Shown one piece after another: positions 35,833 through 45,151 of a stretch of DNA of 64,000 bases (positions are counted from its first letter, which is position 1; each line of letters starts with the position of its first letter). The notes under the pieces are model-generated. The model made no database searches. It was not told where the DNA came from and saw only the letters and a list, made by a program, of their open reading frames with translations. Both the position numbers and the translations under genes were made by a program. The stretch is from Akkermansia muciniphila (GTDB taxonomy: Bacteria > Verrucomicrobiota > Verrucomicrobiia > Verrucomicrobiales > V1-33): the NCBI GenBank assembly GCA_945900785.1, contig CAMDJM010000008.1, positions 1-64,000 of the forward strand, given 5' to 3'.

Positions 35833-38115
35833 ATGCACGCGCTCTCCGCTATCGCCGCCCTGCTGGCAGCGCTCGTTCCGGTCGCGCGTGGTGCGGACTC
35901 GTATGTGGGCGAACCTCCCGGGGAACAGCCGAAGGTGCATTTTGCTATCGGCAACGCCGATCCCCGTCTGCCCGAACCGGCAGCCGCAGCGGTGGACTTT
36001 GTCAGGGATATCAAACCCCTGTTCCAGGAGGCGTGTTTCAAGTGCCATGGCCCCGAAAAGGACAAGGGCGGGCTTTCGCTCGCCACCAAGGCCCGTGCCA
36101 TGGAAGGCGGCGATGAGGGCACGGGCATCATTCCTGGCAACAGCGCGGCGAGCCCTCTGGTGCAGCGCATCGCGGCGCTGGATGAAGCCACCGCCATGCC
36201 GCCTGAGGGCGGGCGCTTGAGTGCGGCGCAAGTGGGGCTCATCCGCGCGTGGATTGATCAGGGCGCAGTGTGGCCGGAGGGGGCGGACGGGATCGATCCG
36301 CGCATGGCGAAAGCCGCCAGCCACTGGTCATTCAAACCGCTGAATCGGCCTCCGGTGCCGGACCGCAGGGATGCGTGGATCACCTCACCGGTTGATGCCT
36401 TCATCCTTACTAAACTCGACGGGGCGAAGCTGAGTCCTGCACCGCCTGCGGGCGAGGAAGCGCTCCTGCGGCGGGTCTCGTTCGACCTGACCGGTCTGCC
36501 ACCTGCGCCGGAGGAGATCGCCGGTTTTGTCAACGACTCCAGCACGGATGCCTTTGCCAAGGTCGTGGACCGGTTGCTCGCATCGCCGGCATACGGCGAG
36601 CGATGGGCGCGGCACTGGCTTGATGTGGTGCGCTATGCGGATTCAGGCGGTTATGAGACGGACATCTTTTATGAGCAGGCGTGGCGCTACCGCGATTACG
36701 TGATCCGGAGTTTCAACCAGGACAAACCATATGACCGTTTCCTGATGGAGCAGGTCGCGGGGGACGAACTCTGGCCCGGGCAGGCAGACATGGAGGACGC
36801 CGTGGCGGTGTGGACGCTCGGCGAATGGCAAAACGCGCTGGACGCCTTTCCGGACATGCTGGAATATGTGAGGCGCACCGATCAGGTAAGCACGCTCAGC
36901 GAGGCGGCGCTGGGACTCACGGTGGGCTGCGCGAATTGTCACAACCACAAATTCGATCCGGTCACCCAGCGCGATTATTTTGGGTTGGAGGCGATTTTTG
37001 CCGCCAGTGAAACATGGAACCGGAACACGGGCGTGAAGGCCTGGGGCAAGGGCGAGCGGACGGCGTATCGCGCCATGCGCCATGCGGAGAAGCCGCTTCC
37101 GATTCATTTGCTGACACGTGGCGAGCTGACCAAGCCTGGCAAACTCATCGCACCTGCACTGCCGGCGTTTCTGCCAGGCGGCGGCGCGTTGCCGGGCGGA
37201 CCGGACGAGGCAAAACAGCGCCGTGCCCAACTGGCACGCTGGCTCGTTTCCCCACAAAACCCGCTGCCGGCGCGCGTCATCGCAAACCGGATTTGGCAGT
37301 GGCATTTCGGTCAGGCGCTGGCGTCCACCCCGAATGATCTTGGCACGCAGGGAGCACCACCATCGCACCCGGAATTGCTCGACTGGCTGGCGTCGGAACT
37401 GCGCGAAAATGGCTGGAGCCTGAAGAGCCTGCACCGGCGGATTCTGCTGTCTTCCGCCTATCAGCAGTCGGCTGTCCGCGACTTGGAAGCTATCGCGGCG
37501 GATCCGCAAAACCGTTTGCTGGCGGGCTTTCCCCGCCGCCGCCTCGAAGCGGAGGAAGTGTGGGATCATCTCCAGGCAGCCGCCGGAACGCTTGATCGGA
37601 AAAGTTTTGGCCCGCCCTTTGTGCCGAAGCTGTCGCCGGAGGAATTGCAGGGAATGTATGACCTCGAAAACAAGCCGGAATTGAAGTGGCCCGTGACCCC
37701 GGAACAGAACCGCCGGGCCATTTACATTTTGAACCGCCGCTCGTTCCGCTTCCCCTTTTTCGAAGCCTTCGATCCGCCGAACACCGCGGCGAGCTGTCCG
37801 CTCCGGCAGACGACGACCGTGCCCGCGCAGGCGCTCACGCTTTTGAACAATCGCATTGTCGGCGGGCAGGCACGCGCCATGGCCGCGCGGCTGCTTCGCG
37901 AGGCAGGGAGCAGTGTGGAAGCGTTCGTGAAACAGGCGTGGCGGCTCGCTTACAGCCGCGAGGCGGACGATGGGGAATTGGAGGCCGCCCTGCAATTCAT
38001 CGCGGAGGCGGTGGCCGCGCATCGCAAGTCAGGTGCCGCAGACCCTCACCCCACCGCGCTGGTGGAGTTTTGTATAGGCGTCATGAACACCACTGAATTC
38101 ATTTACACCAACTGA
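35833..38115 (+). CDS. DUF1549/DUF1553 cytochrome-like protein, pair 2
   Basis: 760 residues from ATG 35833 (MHALSAIAALLAALVPVARG signal). The N-terminal cytochrome-type domain carries CFKCH in VDFVRDIKPLFQEACFKCHG. DUF1549 follows (SPVDAFILTKLDGAKLSPAP, FDLTGLPPAPEE, GERWARHWLDVVRYADSGGY, VAGDELWPG), then the second motif CANCHNHKFDPVT, then DUF1553 (LARWLVSPQNPLPARVIANR, WQWHFGQALASTPNDLG, SHPELLDWLASEL, NRRSFRFPFFEAFDPPN, LLNNRIV). It lacks the discoidin-type insertion of pair 1. Its stop shares one base with the next start (TGATG), so translation is coupled. The gap to the GH32 gene is 72 bases. Confidence 0.9.
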   Translation: MHALSAIAALLAALVPVARGADSYVGEPPGEQPKVHFAIGNADPRLPEPAAAAVDFVRDIKPLFQEACFKCHGPEKDKGGLSLATKARAMEGGDEGTGIIPGNSAASPLVQRIAALDEATAMPPEGGRLSAAQVGLIRAWIDQGAVWPEGADGIDPRMAKAASHWSFKPLNRPPVPDRRDAWITSPVDAFILTKLDGAKLSPAPPAGEEALLRRVSFDLTGLPPAPEEIAGFVNDSSTDAFAKVVDRLLASPAYGERWARHWLDVVRYADSGGYETDIFYEQAWRYRDYVIRSFNQDKPYDRFLMEQVAGDELWPGQADMEDAVAVWTLGEWQNALDAFPDMLEYVRRTDQVSTLSEAALGLTVGCANCHNHKFDPVTQRDYFGLEAIFAASETWNRNTGVKAWGKGERTAYRAMRHAEKPLPIHLLTRGELTKPGKLIAPALPAFLPGGGALPGGPDEAKQRRAQLARWLVSPQNPLPARVIANRIWQWHFGQALASTPNDLGTQGAPPSHPELLDWLASELRENGWSLKSLHRRILLSSAYQQSAVRDLEAIAADPQNRLLAGFPRRRLEAEEVWDHLQAAAGTLDRKSFGPPFVPKLSPEELQGMYDLENKPELKWPVTPEQNRRAIYILNRRSFRFPFFEAFDPPNTAASCPLRQTTTVPAQALTLLNNRIVGGQARAMAARLLREAGSSVEAFVKQAWRLAYSREADDGELEAALQFIAEAVAAHRKSGAADPHPTALVEFCIGVMNTTEFIYTN

Positions 38116-39539
38116 TGTATCCTCACTTCACCGACAGCCGCGCGTTTTCACGCCGGGAATTTTTGAGCAAAGCCGGCATGGGGATTGGCTCATTGGCGTT
38201 TCTGGATTTGATGAGCCGCGAAGCCAGGGCCGCGCCCCATCCCCTGGCTCCCCAGGGCCCGCATCATGCCCCCCGGGCGCGGGCAGTGATCTCGCTCTTC
38301 ATGCACGGCGGACCCAGCCAGGTGGACACCTTTGATCCCAAACCTTTGCTGGCAAAATATGCGGGACAAACCCTTCCGGAGAGCTTTTCGAATCTGAATC
38401 TGGAGTTCACCAAGGCGAGCACGGCCAGGGTCCTCGCGAGTCAGCGGACCTTCCGGAAATGCGGCCACTCCGGAATCGAGATTTCGGATATTTTCGAGCA
38501 CCTCCCCAGGGTCGCCGATGAACTGGCCGTCGTCCGGAGTTGCTATCACACGGAGTTCAATCACGCGCCCGCGCTCTACATGGCGCACTCCGGCACCCGC
38601 CAGATGGGCCGTCCGAGTCTCGGGGCCTGGGCGATGTATGGTCTTGGGTCGGCTTCGGAGAATTTGCCAGGTTATGTGGTGATGCGCGACGGAGCGTTGA
38701 AAGGCGGGCCGACGACTTACGGCAACGGGTTTCTCCCCGCGATCCACTCCGCCACGGAATTGCGCCAGAGCGGCGCCCCCATCCTCTACCTTGACCGGCC
38801 TGACACGATCAGCGGCGGCGATCAGCGGCGCATCCTCGATTTTTCGCAGCAGCTCAACCGTCAGTATCTCGCCTCGCAAAACGATGACAGCAATCTCTCC
38901 GCACGCATCGCCGCCTACGAACTCGCCTACCGGATGCAGTCGGCCGCACCCGAGGCCGTGGACCTCAGCAAGGAGCCGGACAGCGTGAAGTCGCTCTACG
39001 GCCTGGACCACGACATCACGCGCCCGTTTGGAACGCAGTGTCTCAATGCCCGGCGGCTGGTCGAACGCGGGGTTCGTTTTATACAACTCTACCACGGTTG
39101 CGGAGGTGATGGCTGGGATACCCACGGTGCCAACGACTCAAAACACCTGCGCAATGGCAGACAAATCGACAAACCCATCGCCGGGTTGATCACGGATCTG
39201 AAAGCGCGCGGTCTGCTCGATTCCACCCTTATTATCTGGGGCGGGGAATTCGGGCGCACCCCCACTTCCGAAGGCTCCGATGGCCGCGACCACAGCCCCT
39301 ACGGTTATTCCGTATGGATGGCCGGAGGCGGCATCAAAGGCGGCACCGTCTTTGGAGCGACCGACGATTTCGGATTCAAAGCCGTCGAAAACCCCGTCCA
39401 GGTGCGCGACTTGCACGCCACGATCCTGCACCTCCTGGGTCTTCAGCACGATAAGCTGACTTACTATTTTCAGGGCCTTCAGCAAAGACTCACCCAAATT
39501 GATGGTGAAAGCCGCGTTATACAGGAAATCATTTCCTAA
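38115..39539 (+). CDS. DUF1501 Tat-exported protein, pair 2
   Basis: 474 residues. The Tat leader is FSRREFLSKAGMGIGSLAFLDLM. Family blocks: AVISLFMHGGPSQVDTFDPKP, SCYHTEFNHAPALYMAHSG, GAWAMYGLGSASENLPGYVVM, RRLVERGVRFIQLYHGCGGDGWDTHG, IIWGGEFGRTPTSEGSDGRDHSPYG, and ATILHLLGLQHDKLTY. Compared with pair 1 it keeps the acidic/His residues (D in QVDTFD, DTHG, GRDH) that in the alkaline-phosphatase fold bind metals. It overlaps its DUF1549 partner by one base and is 20 bases from the next unit. Confidence 0.9.
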   Translation: MYPHFTDSRAFSRREFLSKAGMGIGSLAFLDLMSREARAAPHPLAPQGPHHAPRARAVISLFMHGGPSQVDTFDPKPLLAKYAGQTLPESFSNLNLEFTKASTARVLASQRTFRKCGHSGIEISDIFEHLPRVADELAVVRSCYHTEFNHAPALYMAHSGTRQMGRPSLGAWAMYGLGSASENLPGYVVMRDGALKGGPTTYGNGFLPAIHSATELRQSGAPILYLDRPDTISGGDQRRILDFSQQLNRQYLASQNDDSNLSARIAAYELAYRMQSAAPEAVDLSKEPDSVKSLYGLDHDITRPFGTQCLNARRLVERGVRFIQLYHGCGGDGWDTHGANDSKHLRNGRQIDKPIAGLITDLKARGLLDSTLIIWGGEFGRTPTSEGSDGRDHSPYGYSVWMAGGGIKGGTVFGATDDFGFKAVENPVQVRDLHATILHLLGLQHDKLTYYFQGLQQRLTQIDGESRVIQEIIS

Positions 39540-39559
39540 AACCGCTTCCGCTGCCATTC

Positions 39560-42121
39560 ATGAGAACCGACCCTCACCCATTGCAATCGATCCTCAGACC
39601 CGTCGCCGCTGCGGCTGCCTTCGTAAGCCGTAAACCGTCCCACCTCCTTGCCGGGGGCGTGTGGCTCGCTTTGTCAGGAATCGCCGCCGCAGAACCCGTC
39701 AATTTCAGCCGCGAGGTGTTGCCGGTGCTGTCGGACCGTTGCTTTTATTGCCACGGGCCGGATGAAAAGCACCGGAAGGCGGATCTGCGGCTGGACGACG
39801 AGCCGGCGGCGAAGGCGGTTGGGAAAAACGGCGCAGCCATTGCGCCTGGGGCACCAGAAAAGAGTCTGATCATCCAGCGCATGTTGTCGAAGGATCCGGA
39901 CGAGTTGATGCCACCGCCGGAGGCGCACAAGGATCTGACGCCGGCGCAGATCGAAACCTTGCAGCGGTGGATCGCGGAAGGGGCGCCGTGGGGAAAGCAC
40001 TGGGCTTTCACGCTTTTGGAGCGCGCTGAGGTGAAGGAGCCGGGGAATCCGGTGGACGCTTTGGTAGGCGCAACGCTGAAGCGCGAGGGACTGGGTTTTT
40101 CGCCGGAGGCAGAGGCCCACACGCTGCTGCGCCGGGCCAGTCTGTCGCTCACCGGTCTGCCGCCGACTCCTGACGAAATGGCCACATGGCTCGCCGACAC
40201 CTCGCCTGCGGCCTGGGAAAAACAGGTGGACCGGCTGCTGGCCTCGCGGGCCTATGGCGAGCGGATGGCGTGGGACTGGATGGAAGCGTCCCGCTACGCG
40301 GACTCGAACGGCTATCAGGGCGATAGTGACCGCACGATGTGGCCGTGGAGGGACTGGGTGGTAAAGGCCTTCAACCGCAACATGGCGTGGGACGGGTTCA
40401 CGATCTGGCAGCTCGCGGGCGATCTGCTCCCCAACGCTACGGACGAGCAGAAACTGGCCACGGCGTTTCTCCGGAACCATGCGATCAACGGCGAGGGCGG
40501 ACGCATCCCGGAAGAAAACCGCGTGGACTATGTTTTCGATATGACGGAGACCACCGGCACGGTGTGGCTGGGCCTGACGTTCAACTGCTGCCGCTGCCAC
40601 GATCATAAATTCGACCCGCTGACGAACCGCGACTACTACAGCCTGACCGCGTTCTTCAATCAGACTCCCGTGGACGGTGGCGGTGGCGATGCGCAGACGC
40701 CGCCGGTGCTGCGGATACCGCCTGCAGATGAGCCGAACAAGCTCGAGGAAGTGGATCGGGCCCTGACGGAAAAACGTCAGTCACTGGACATGGCGCGAAA
40801 GGCGGCAGAAGCGCGCAGGCCAGCATGGGAAAAACAGATATTGACAGAGGCCGGGGCTGCCAGGACGGCGGGCCAGCCCGGGCCCGATGCGGCACTGGTG
40901 GAAATTCTGCGCCTTGCGCCCGGGCAGCTCAATGACGGGCAACGCAAATCCCTGACGACCGCTTGGGAAGCGGCTGAGCCGGCGGTGGCTGCGCTCTCCA
41001 GGGAAGTCGGCGAGCTGGAAAAGCGCCGGAGGGACATTGGCAACGAAGGACCAAAAGTCATGGTCATGGCGGATCAGGAAATACTGCGCAAAACATTCAT
41101 CCTCAGTCATGGGCTCTATAACAAGCCGGGCGGGGAAGTTCCCGCCGCGCTGCCCGGCTTCCTCGCGACGCTGCCGCCAGAGGTTCCCCGCAACCGGCTT
41201 GGTCTCGCGCAGTGGATCGTCTCACCCGGGAACCCGCTCACCGCACGGGTCACGGTGAACCGCTTCTGGCAAATGCTTTTCGGAACCGGTCTCGTGAAAT
41301 CACCGGAGGACTTTGGCGTGCAGGCGGAGTTCCCCGTGCATCCCGCGCTGCTCGACTGGCTGGCGGCAGAGTTCCGCGACTCGGGCTGGAATGTGAAGCA
41401 ACTGTTGCGGCTTATCCTGACGAGCCGCACGTGGCAGCAGAGTTCACGCGTGACGCCGGCACTGCTGGAGCGGGATCCTTTTAACAAACTTCTGGCCCGC
41501 GGACCGCGCTTCCGCCTGACATCCTCCATGATCCGCGATCAGGCGCTGGCGGCCAGTGGACTACTCCGGCCCATGGACGGCGGGTGGAACGTCAACCCCT
41601 ACCAGCCGGACGGGATTTGGGAGGAAGCCACCTTCGGAGCCAGGAAGTATCACCGCAGCACCGGAGATGACCTCCACCGCCGCAGTCTCTACACCTTCTG
41701 GCGGCGCATTGCCGGGCCCACCATGTTTTTCGACACTGGTTCCCGCCTCGTCTGTTCGGTGAAGGCGTTGCGCACCAACACGCCGCTGCACGCCCTGGCC
41801 ACCACCAATGATGTCACCTTCGTGGAAGCGGCGGGAGCACTCGCCCTGGTGACCGCTGATGAGAAGGACGCCGGAGCCCGGGTGAATGCCATGTTCGGGC
41901 GCGTCCTCGGACACAGCGCCAGTGCGGAGCAAATGGCCGTGCTCCTCAGCGGCATGGAACGCCACCGGCAGCGCTTCGCCGCCAGTCCGGACCGCGCCGT
42001 CAAGTTCCTCGGCGAGGGCGCTGTGGTCCCGGCTGAGCCCGGACGCACTCCGGAACTGGCCGCATGGACAATGACCGCCCTGACTATTCTGAACATGGAT
42101 GAAACCCTTAACCTCGAGTAA
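39560..42121 (+). CDS. DUF1549/DUF1553 cytochrome-like protein, pair 3
   Basis: 853 residues. After a long N-terminal export region (HLLAGGVWLALSGIAAAEP) come the cytochrome-type CFYCH in VLSDRCFYCHGPDEKHRKAD, the DUF1549 block (NPVDALVGATLKREGLGFSP, LSLTGLPPTPDE, GERMAWDWMEASRYADSNGY, QLAGDLLPNA), the second motif CCRCHDHKFDPLT, a ~140-residue helical insertion (KLEEVDRALTEKRQSLDMAR and on, predicted coiled coil) and DUF1553 (LAQWIVSPGNPLTARVTVNR, FWQMLFGTGLVKSPEDFG, HPALLDWLAAEF). It differs clearly from pairs 1 and 2, so it is not a recent duplicate. Three bases separate it from its DUF1501 partner. Confidence 0.9.
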   Translation: MRTDPHPLQSILRPVAAAAAFVSRKPSHLLAGGVWLALSGIAAAEPVNFSREVLPVLSDRCFYCHGPDEKHRKADLRLDDEPAAKAVGKNGAAIAPGAPEKSLIIQRMLSKDPDELMPPPEAHKDLTPAQIETLQRWIAEGAPWGKHWAFTLLERAEVKEPGNPVDALVGATLKREGLGFSPEAEAHTLLRRASLSLTGLPPTPDEMATWLADTSPAAWEKQVDRLLASRAYGERMAWDWMEASRYADSNGYQGDSDRTMWPWRDWVVKAFNRNMAWDGFTIWQLAGDLLPNATDEQKLATAFLRNHAINGEGGRIPEENRVDYVFDMTETTGTVWLGLTFNCCRCHDHKFDPLTNRDYYSLTAFFNQTPVDGGGGDAQTPPVLRIPPADEPNKLEEVDRALTEKRQSLDMARKAAEARRPAWEKQILTEAGAARTAGQPGPDAALVEILRLAPGQLNDGQRKSLTTAWEAAEPAVAALSREVGELEKRRRDIGNEGPKVMVMADQEILRKTFILSHGLYNKPGGEVPAALPGFLATLPPEVPRNRLGLAQWIVSPGNPLTARVTVNRFWQMLFGTGLVKSPEDFGVQAEFPVHPALLDWLAAEFRDSGWNVKQLLRLILTSRTWQQSSRVTPALLERDPFNKLLARGPRFRLTSSMIRDQALAASGLLRPMDGGWNVNPYQPDGIWEEATFGARKYHRSTGDDLHRRSLYTFWRRIAGPTMFFDTGSRLVCSVKALRTNTPLHALATTNDVTFVEAAGALALVTADEKDAGARVNAMFGRVLGHSASAEQMAVLLSGMERHRQRFAASPDRAVKFLGEGAVVPAEPGRTPELAAWTMTALTILNMDETLNLE

Positions 42122-42124
42122 CCG

Positions 42125-43576
42125 ATGCATCCCTTGGACCAGGCCAGACTGCACCTCACAAGGCGTGAATTCTTCGGACGCACCGCGACCGGTATCGGCA
42201 CTGCGGCGCTGGCGCACCTGCTCAGCCGCGATGGCCTGCAGGCGGCCGCGCCTCCCGCAGTGAGTGGATTCCCCGGCTTCGCGCCCAAAGCCAAGCGCGT
42301 CATCTATCTCTTCATGAACGGAGGGCCCACGCATGTGGACATGTTCGACTGGAAACCCAAACTGAAGGAAATGCACGGCCAGCCAGTGCCGGATTCTGCC
42401 ATCAGCGGGAAGCGCTTCAGCACCATGACCGGAGCCGCAGGAGGCAAGCTGATGCTGGCATCCGTGGAGCCGTTCCAGCAGCACGGTGCCTCCGGGGCGT
42501 GGGTCAGTTCGCTGTTACCGCACACGGCGGCGATTGCGGATGAGCTTTGCTTTATCAAGTCCATGCACACGGATGCCGTCAATCACGCCCCGGCGATCTC
42601 CTTCCTGCTGAGCGGTGGCCAGTTGCCCGGGCGGCCATCGCTGGGCGCATGGCTCAGCTACGGGCTGGGATCGGAGGCGGAAAACCTGCCGGCCTTCGTC
42701 GTGTTGACGTCGGTGAGTAAAGGCACGAGCTGCGGCCAGATCTTTTACGATTTCTACTGGGGCTCCGGCTTTCTGCCGTCGCGCCACCAGGGCGTGAAGT
42801 TTCGCGCCAGCCGCGAGCCCGTGCTGTATCTCTCCGACCCCGCCGGCGTGGAGCGCGAAATGAAACGGGACATGCTCGACGACCTCGTAAAGCTCAATAC
42901 ACAGAAACTGCATGACTTCGGCGACCCGGAAATCGCCGCACGCATCGCCCAGTATGAGATGTCCTTCCGCATGCAGACCAGCGTGCCGGAACTGGCGGAC
43001 TTCAGCAACGAGCCGGCCTCCGTGCTGGAAAGCTACGGCCCCGAGGTGAGGGAACCCGGGACCTTTGCCTACAACTGCCTCATGGCGCGCCGCCTCATTG
43101 AGCGGGGCTCGCGCTGCGTTCAGCTCATGCATGCCGGATGGGACCAGCATAATTCCATCACCACCGAACTCTACACCCAATGCAAAGACACGGACCGCGC
43201 GGGCGCCGCGCTCGTCATGGACCTCAAACAACGCGGCCTGCTCGACGACACGCTCGTCATCTGGGGCGGTGAATTCGGTCGCACTCCCTTCATTCAGGGG
43301 AACCTCAACGACCGTCCCAAATGGGGCCGGGATCACCATCCGTATGCGTTCACCGTCTGGATGGCCGGTGGCGGCGTGAAGCCCGGCCTGACCTATGGCG
43401 CGTCCGACGATCTCGGCATGGATGCCGTGGCGGACAAAGTCCACGTCCACGATTTCCAGGCCACCCTCATGCATCTCATGGGCATCGACCACAAACGGCT
43501 CACCTACCGGTTCCAGGGCCGCGACTTCCGCCTCACCGATGTCTTCGGCGAAGTGGTTAAGGGCGTGCTGGCCTGA
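42125..43576 (+). CDS. DUF1501 Tat-exported protein, pair 3
   Basis: 483 residues with Tat leader LTRREFFGRTATGIGTAALAHLL. Body: AKRVIYLFMNGGPTHVDMFDWKPKL, KSMHTDAVNHAPAISFLLSG, GAWLSYGLGSEAENLPAFVVL, RRLIERGSRCVQLMHAGWDQHN, LVIWGGEFGRTPFIQGN, GRDHHPYAFTVWMAGGG and ATLMHLMGIDHKRLTYRFQGR. All putative metal-binding positions are retained. It is followed after 20 bases by the DUF2961/GH172 gene, so this pair is physically joined to a glycosidase. Confidence 0.9.
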   Translation: MHPLDQARLHLTRREFFGRTATGIGTAALAHLLSRDGLQAAAPPAVSGFPGFAPKAKRVIYLFMNGGPTHVDMFDWKPKLKEMHGQPVPDSAISGKRFSTMTGAAGGKLMLASVEPFQQHGASGAWVSSLLPHTAAIADELCFIKSMHTDAVNHAPAISFLLSGGQLPGRPSLGAWLSYGLGSEAENLPAFVVLTSVSKGTSCGQIFYDFYWGSGFLPSRHQGVKFRASREPVLYLSDPAGVEREMKRDMLDDLVKLNTQKLHDFGDPEIAARIAQYEMSFRMQTSVPELADFSNEPASVLESYGPEVREPGTFAYNCLMARRLIERGSRCVQLMHAGWDQHNSITTELYTQCKDTDRAGAALVMDLKQRGLLDDTLVIWGGEFGRTPFIQGNLNDRPKWGRDHHPYAFTVWMAGGGVKPGLTYGASDDLGMDAVADKVHVHDFQATLMHLMGIDHKRLTYRFQGRDFRLTDVFGEVVKGVLA

Positions 43577-43596
43577 AAATTAACAAAAATAGATTT

Positions 43597-45111
43597 ATGA
43601 AAATAAAACTTCACCCATTGCGATTGGTCCCCACAGCCCTCGCCGCAGCCGCAGCCCTCCTTCCTGGTGCCGGCGTCCACGCGCAGCCGGCCGATCCATT
43701 CCCTGCGACCTACGCCGATCCGGCGGTGCCGCTCCTGCAACTGCCAACGAACTTCCGCGCCAGGCGCACTTCGGCAAATCTGGCTTTGGAACTAGGCAAG
43801 CCGGTGGAGATCTTCAACGCCACAGGAGCAGGGTGTATCCGCCATTTGTGGTTCGTGTTTGGTGAAAAAAACATCGATGACCTGTCGATTGAAATCACCG
43901 TGGATGGCGCGGCCGAAGCGCAGGTCAAAATGCCGTTCCGCTCGTTTTTTGGAGCGTTGCTGGGCTTTGGGGATTATCCCATCCAGAGCGCCGGTCTGGC
44001 GAACTTCCCGAATCTCACCGTCACCAATGATCCCCTGATTCCAAAAGAGGCCTCGCCCGGATGGAATCTTTACCTGCCGATTCCTTTCTCGAAAGGCTGC
44101 CGCATTTTGCTGAGCGCGGGCTCGGCGAAAAACGGTGGCGGCATGATCGACTGGCAGGAGTATCGCGGCGAAGGAGCGCTGACGCCATTCCGTTTTCACG
44201 CGCAGCGGAATATTGCGCAGCCAGCTATGACCACCGAGCCCTTCCCTATCACGGAGGCCGAAGGCACTGGATTCCTTGCCGGCTACATCATGGGTTGGCG
44301 TCAGCAGGATCACGCCGACATGGTCTTCCACAATGGCGGCACGCGGCTACTGATCGATGGCCAGACCGATCCCCATGTGATCTGCGGTCACAATGTTGAG
44401 GACGACTTCGGATTCTCGTGGGGCTTCAATCAGTATCAGACCCGCTGGGTGGGCTGTCCCTACCGCGATAACCGGGGACGAACGGATCAGGATGGCGTTT
44501 TCTACCGCTTCTTCGGCCCGGATCCGATCCTGTTCCGGTCCTCGCTGATTTTCACCTCGGCCGCGCGGCCCGATGACTACGAGGCGGTTTCCTACTTCTA
44601 CAAAGTTCCTGGCTCCAAAGCCCCGCCCATCCTGACCCCGCAAAGCTGGCAGGTGGCCGGCCCATTCCCTGACGGCAACGACCTTGAAGCCTTCAGGAAA
44701 CCCGCAGACGATCTGGTGAAGCAGCTTTCCCTCGGAGATTGGACTGAAAAGATTACCCTGGCTGGACAGGAAATGACCACGCACCGTCTCCCCTCCAGGT
44801 TTGGCTGGGTCCGGCTCGAAGGCGTTTATCAAACCCGCACGGCTTACCCGCGACTCGATGCCTCCGTTTATGTCAGCGGCAAGTTGAATAGCACATCGAA
44901 ACGCCCTGCCACGCTGCGTCTCGGCCTGGACAACTGGGCGGTCGTTTACCTGAACGGACAGCAAGTGGCGATGGTCGATCATGCCGATGAATTTCAAACC
45001 GTGAAGATTCCCATCACGCTCGACGAGGGCGACAACCAGATCCTGATCAAAACGAATAACCGGATGAACCGTGACCGGCATCTGTGGGCGATCCACTGCG
45101 CGGTGGAGTAG
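43597..45111 (+). CDS. DUF2961 (GH172) glycosidase, putative alpha-D-fructofuranosidase/arabinofuranosidase
   Basis: 504 residues with a signal peptide (RLVPTALAAAAALLPGAGVHAQ). The first ~360 residues are DUF2961: ARRTSANLALELGKPVEIFN, GCIRHLWFVFGEKN, MPFRSFFG, FGDYPIQSAG, YLPIPFSKGCRILLSAG, GFLAGYIMGWRQQ, HNVEDDFGFSWGFNQYQTRW, CPYRD. Established knowledge: DUF2961 is now CAZy family GH172, with a bifidobacterial difructose-dianhydride I synthase/hydrolase and D-arabinofuranosidases as characterised members. The C-terminal ~130 residues are a PA14/jelly-roll-like extension (LRLGLDNWAVVYLNGQQVAM). Next to a GH32 enzyme, a fructofuranoside role is the better guess. Last gene of the run. Confidence 0.8.
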   Translation: MKIKLHPLRLVPTALAAAAALLPGAGVHAQPADPFPATYADPAVPLLQLPTNFRARRTSANLALELGKPVEIFNATGAGCIRHLWFVFGEKNIDDLSIEITVDGAAEAQVKMPFRSFFGALLGFGDYPIQSAGLANFPNLTVTNDPLIPKEASPGWNLYLPIPFSKGCRILLSAGSAKNGGGMIDWQEYRGEGALTPFRFHAQRNIAQPAMTTEPFPITEAEGTGFLAGYIMGWRQQDHADMVFHNGGTRLLIDGQTDPHVICGHNVEDDFGFSWGFNQYQTRWVGCPYRDNRGRTDQDGVFYRFFGPDPILFRSSLIFTSAARPDDYEAVSYFYKVPGSKAPPILTPQSWQVAGPFPDGNDLEAFRKPADDLVKQLSLGDWTEKITLAGQEMTTHRLPSRFGWVRLEGVYQTRTAYPRLDASVYVSGKLNSTSKRPATLRLGLDNWAVVYLNGQQVAMVDHADEFQTVKIPITLDEGDNQILIKTNNRMNRDRHLWAIHCAVE

Positions 45112-45151
45112 ACGGCTTCGCCGGTGAAGTGCTAATAACCCAACTAACCAA

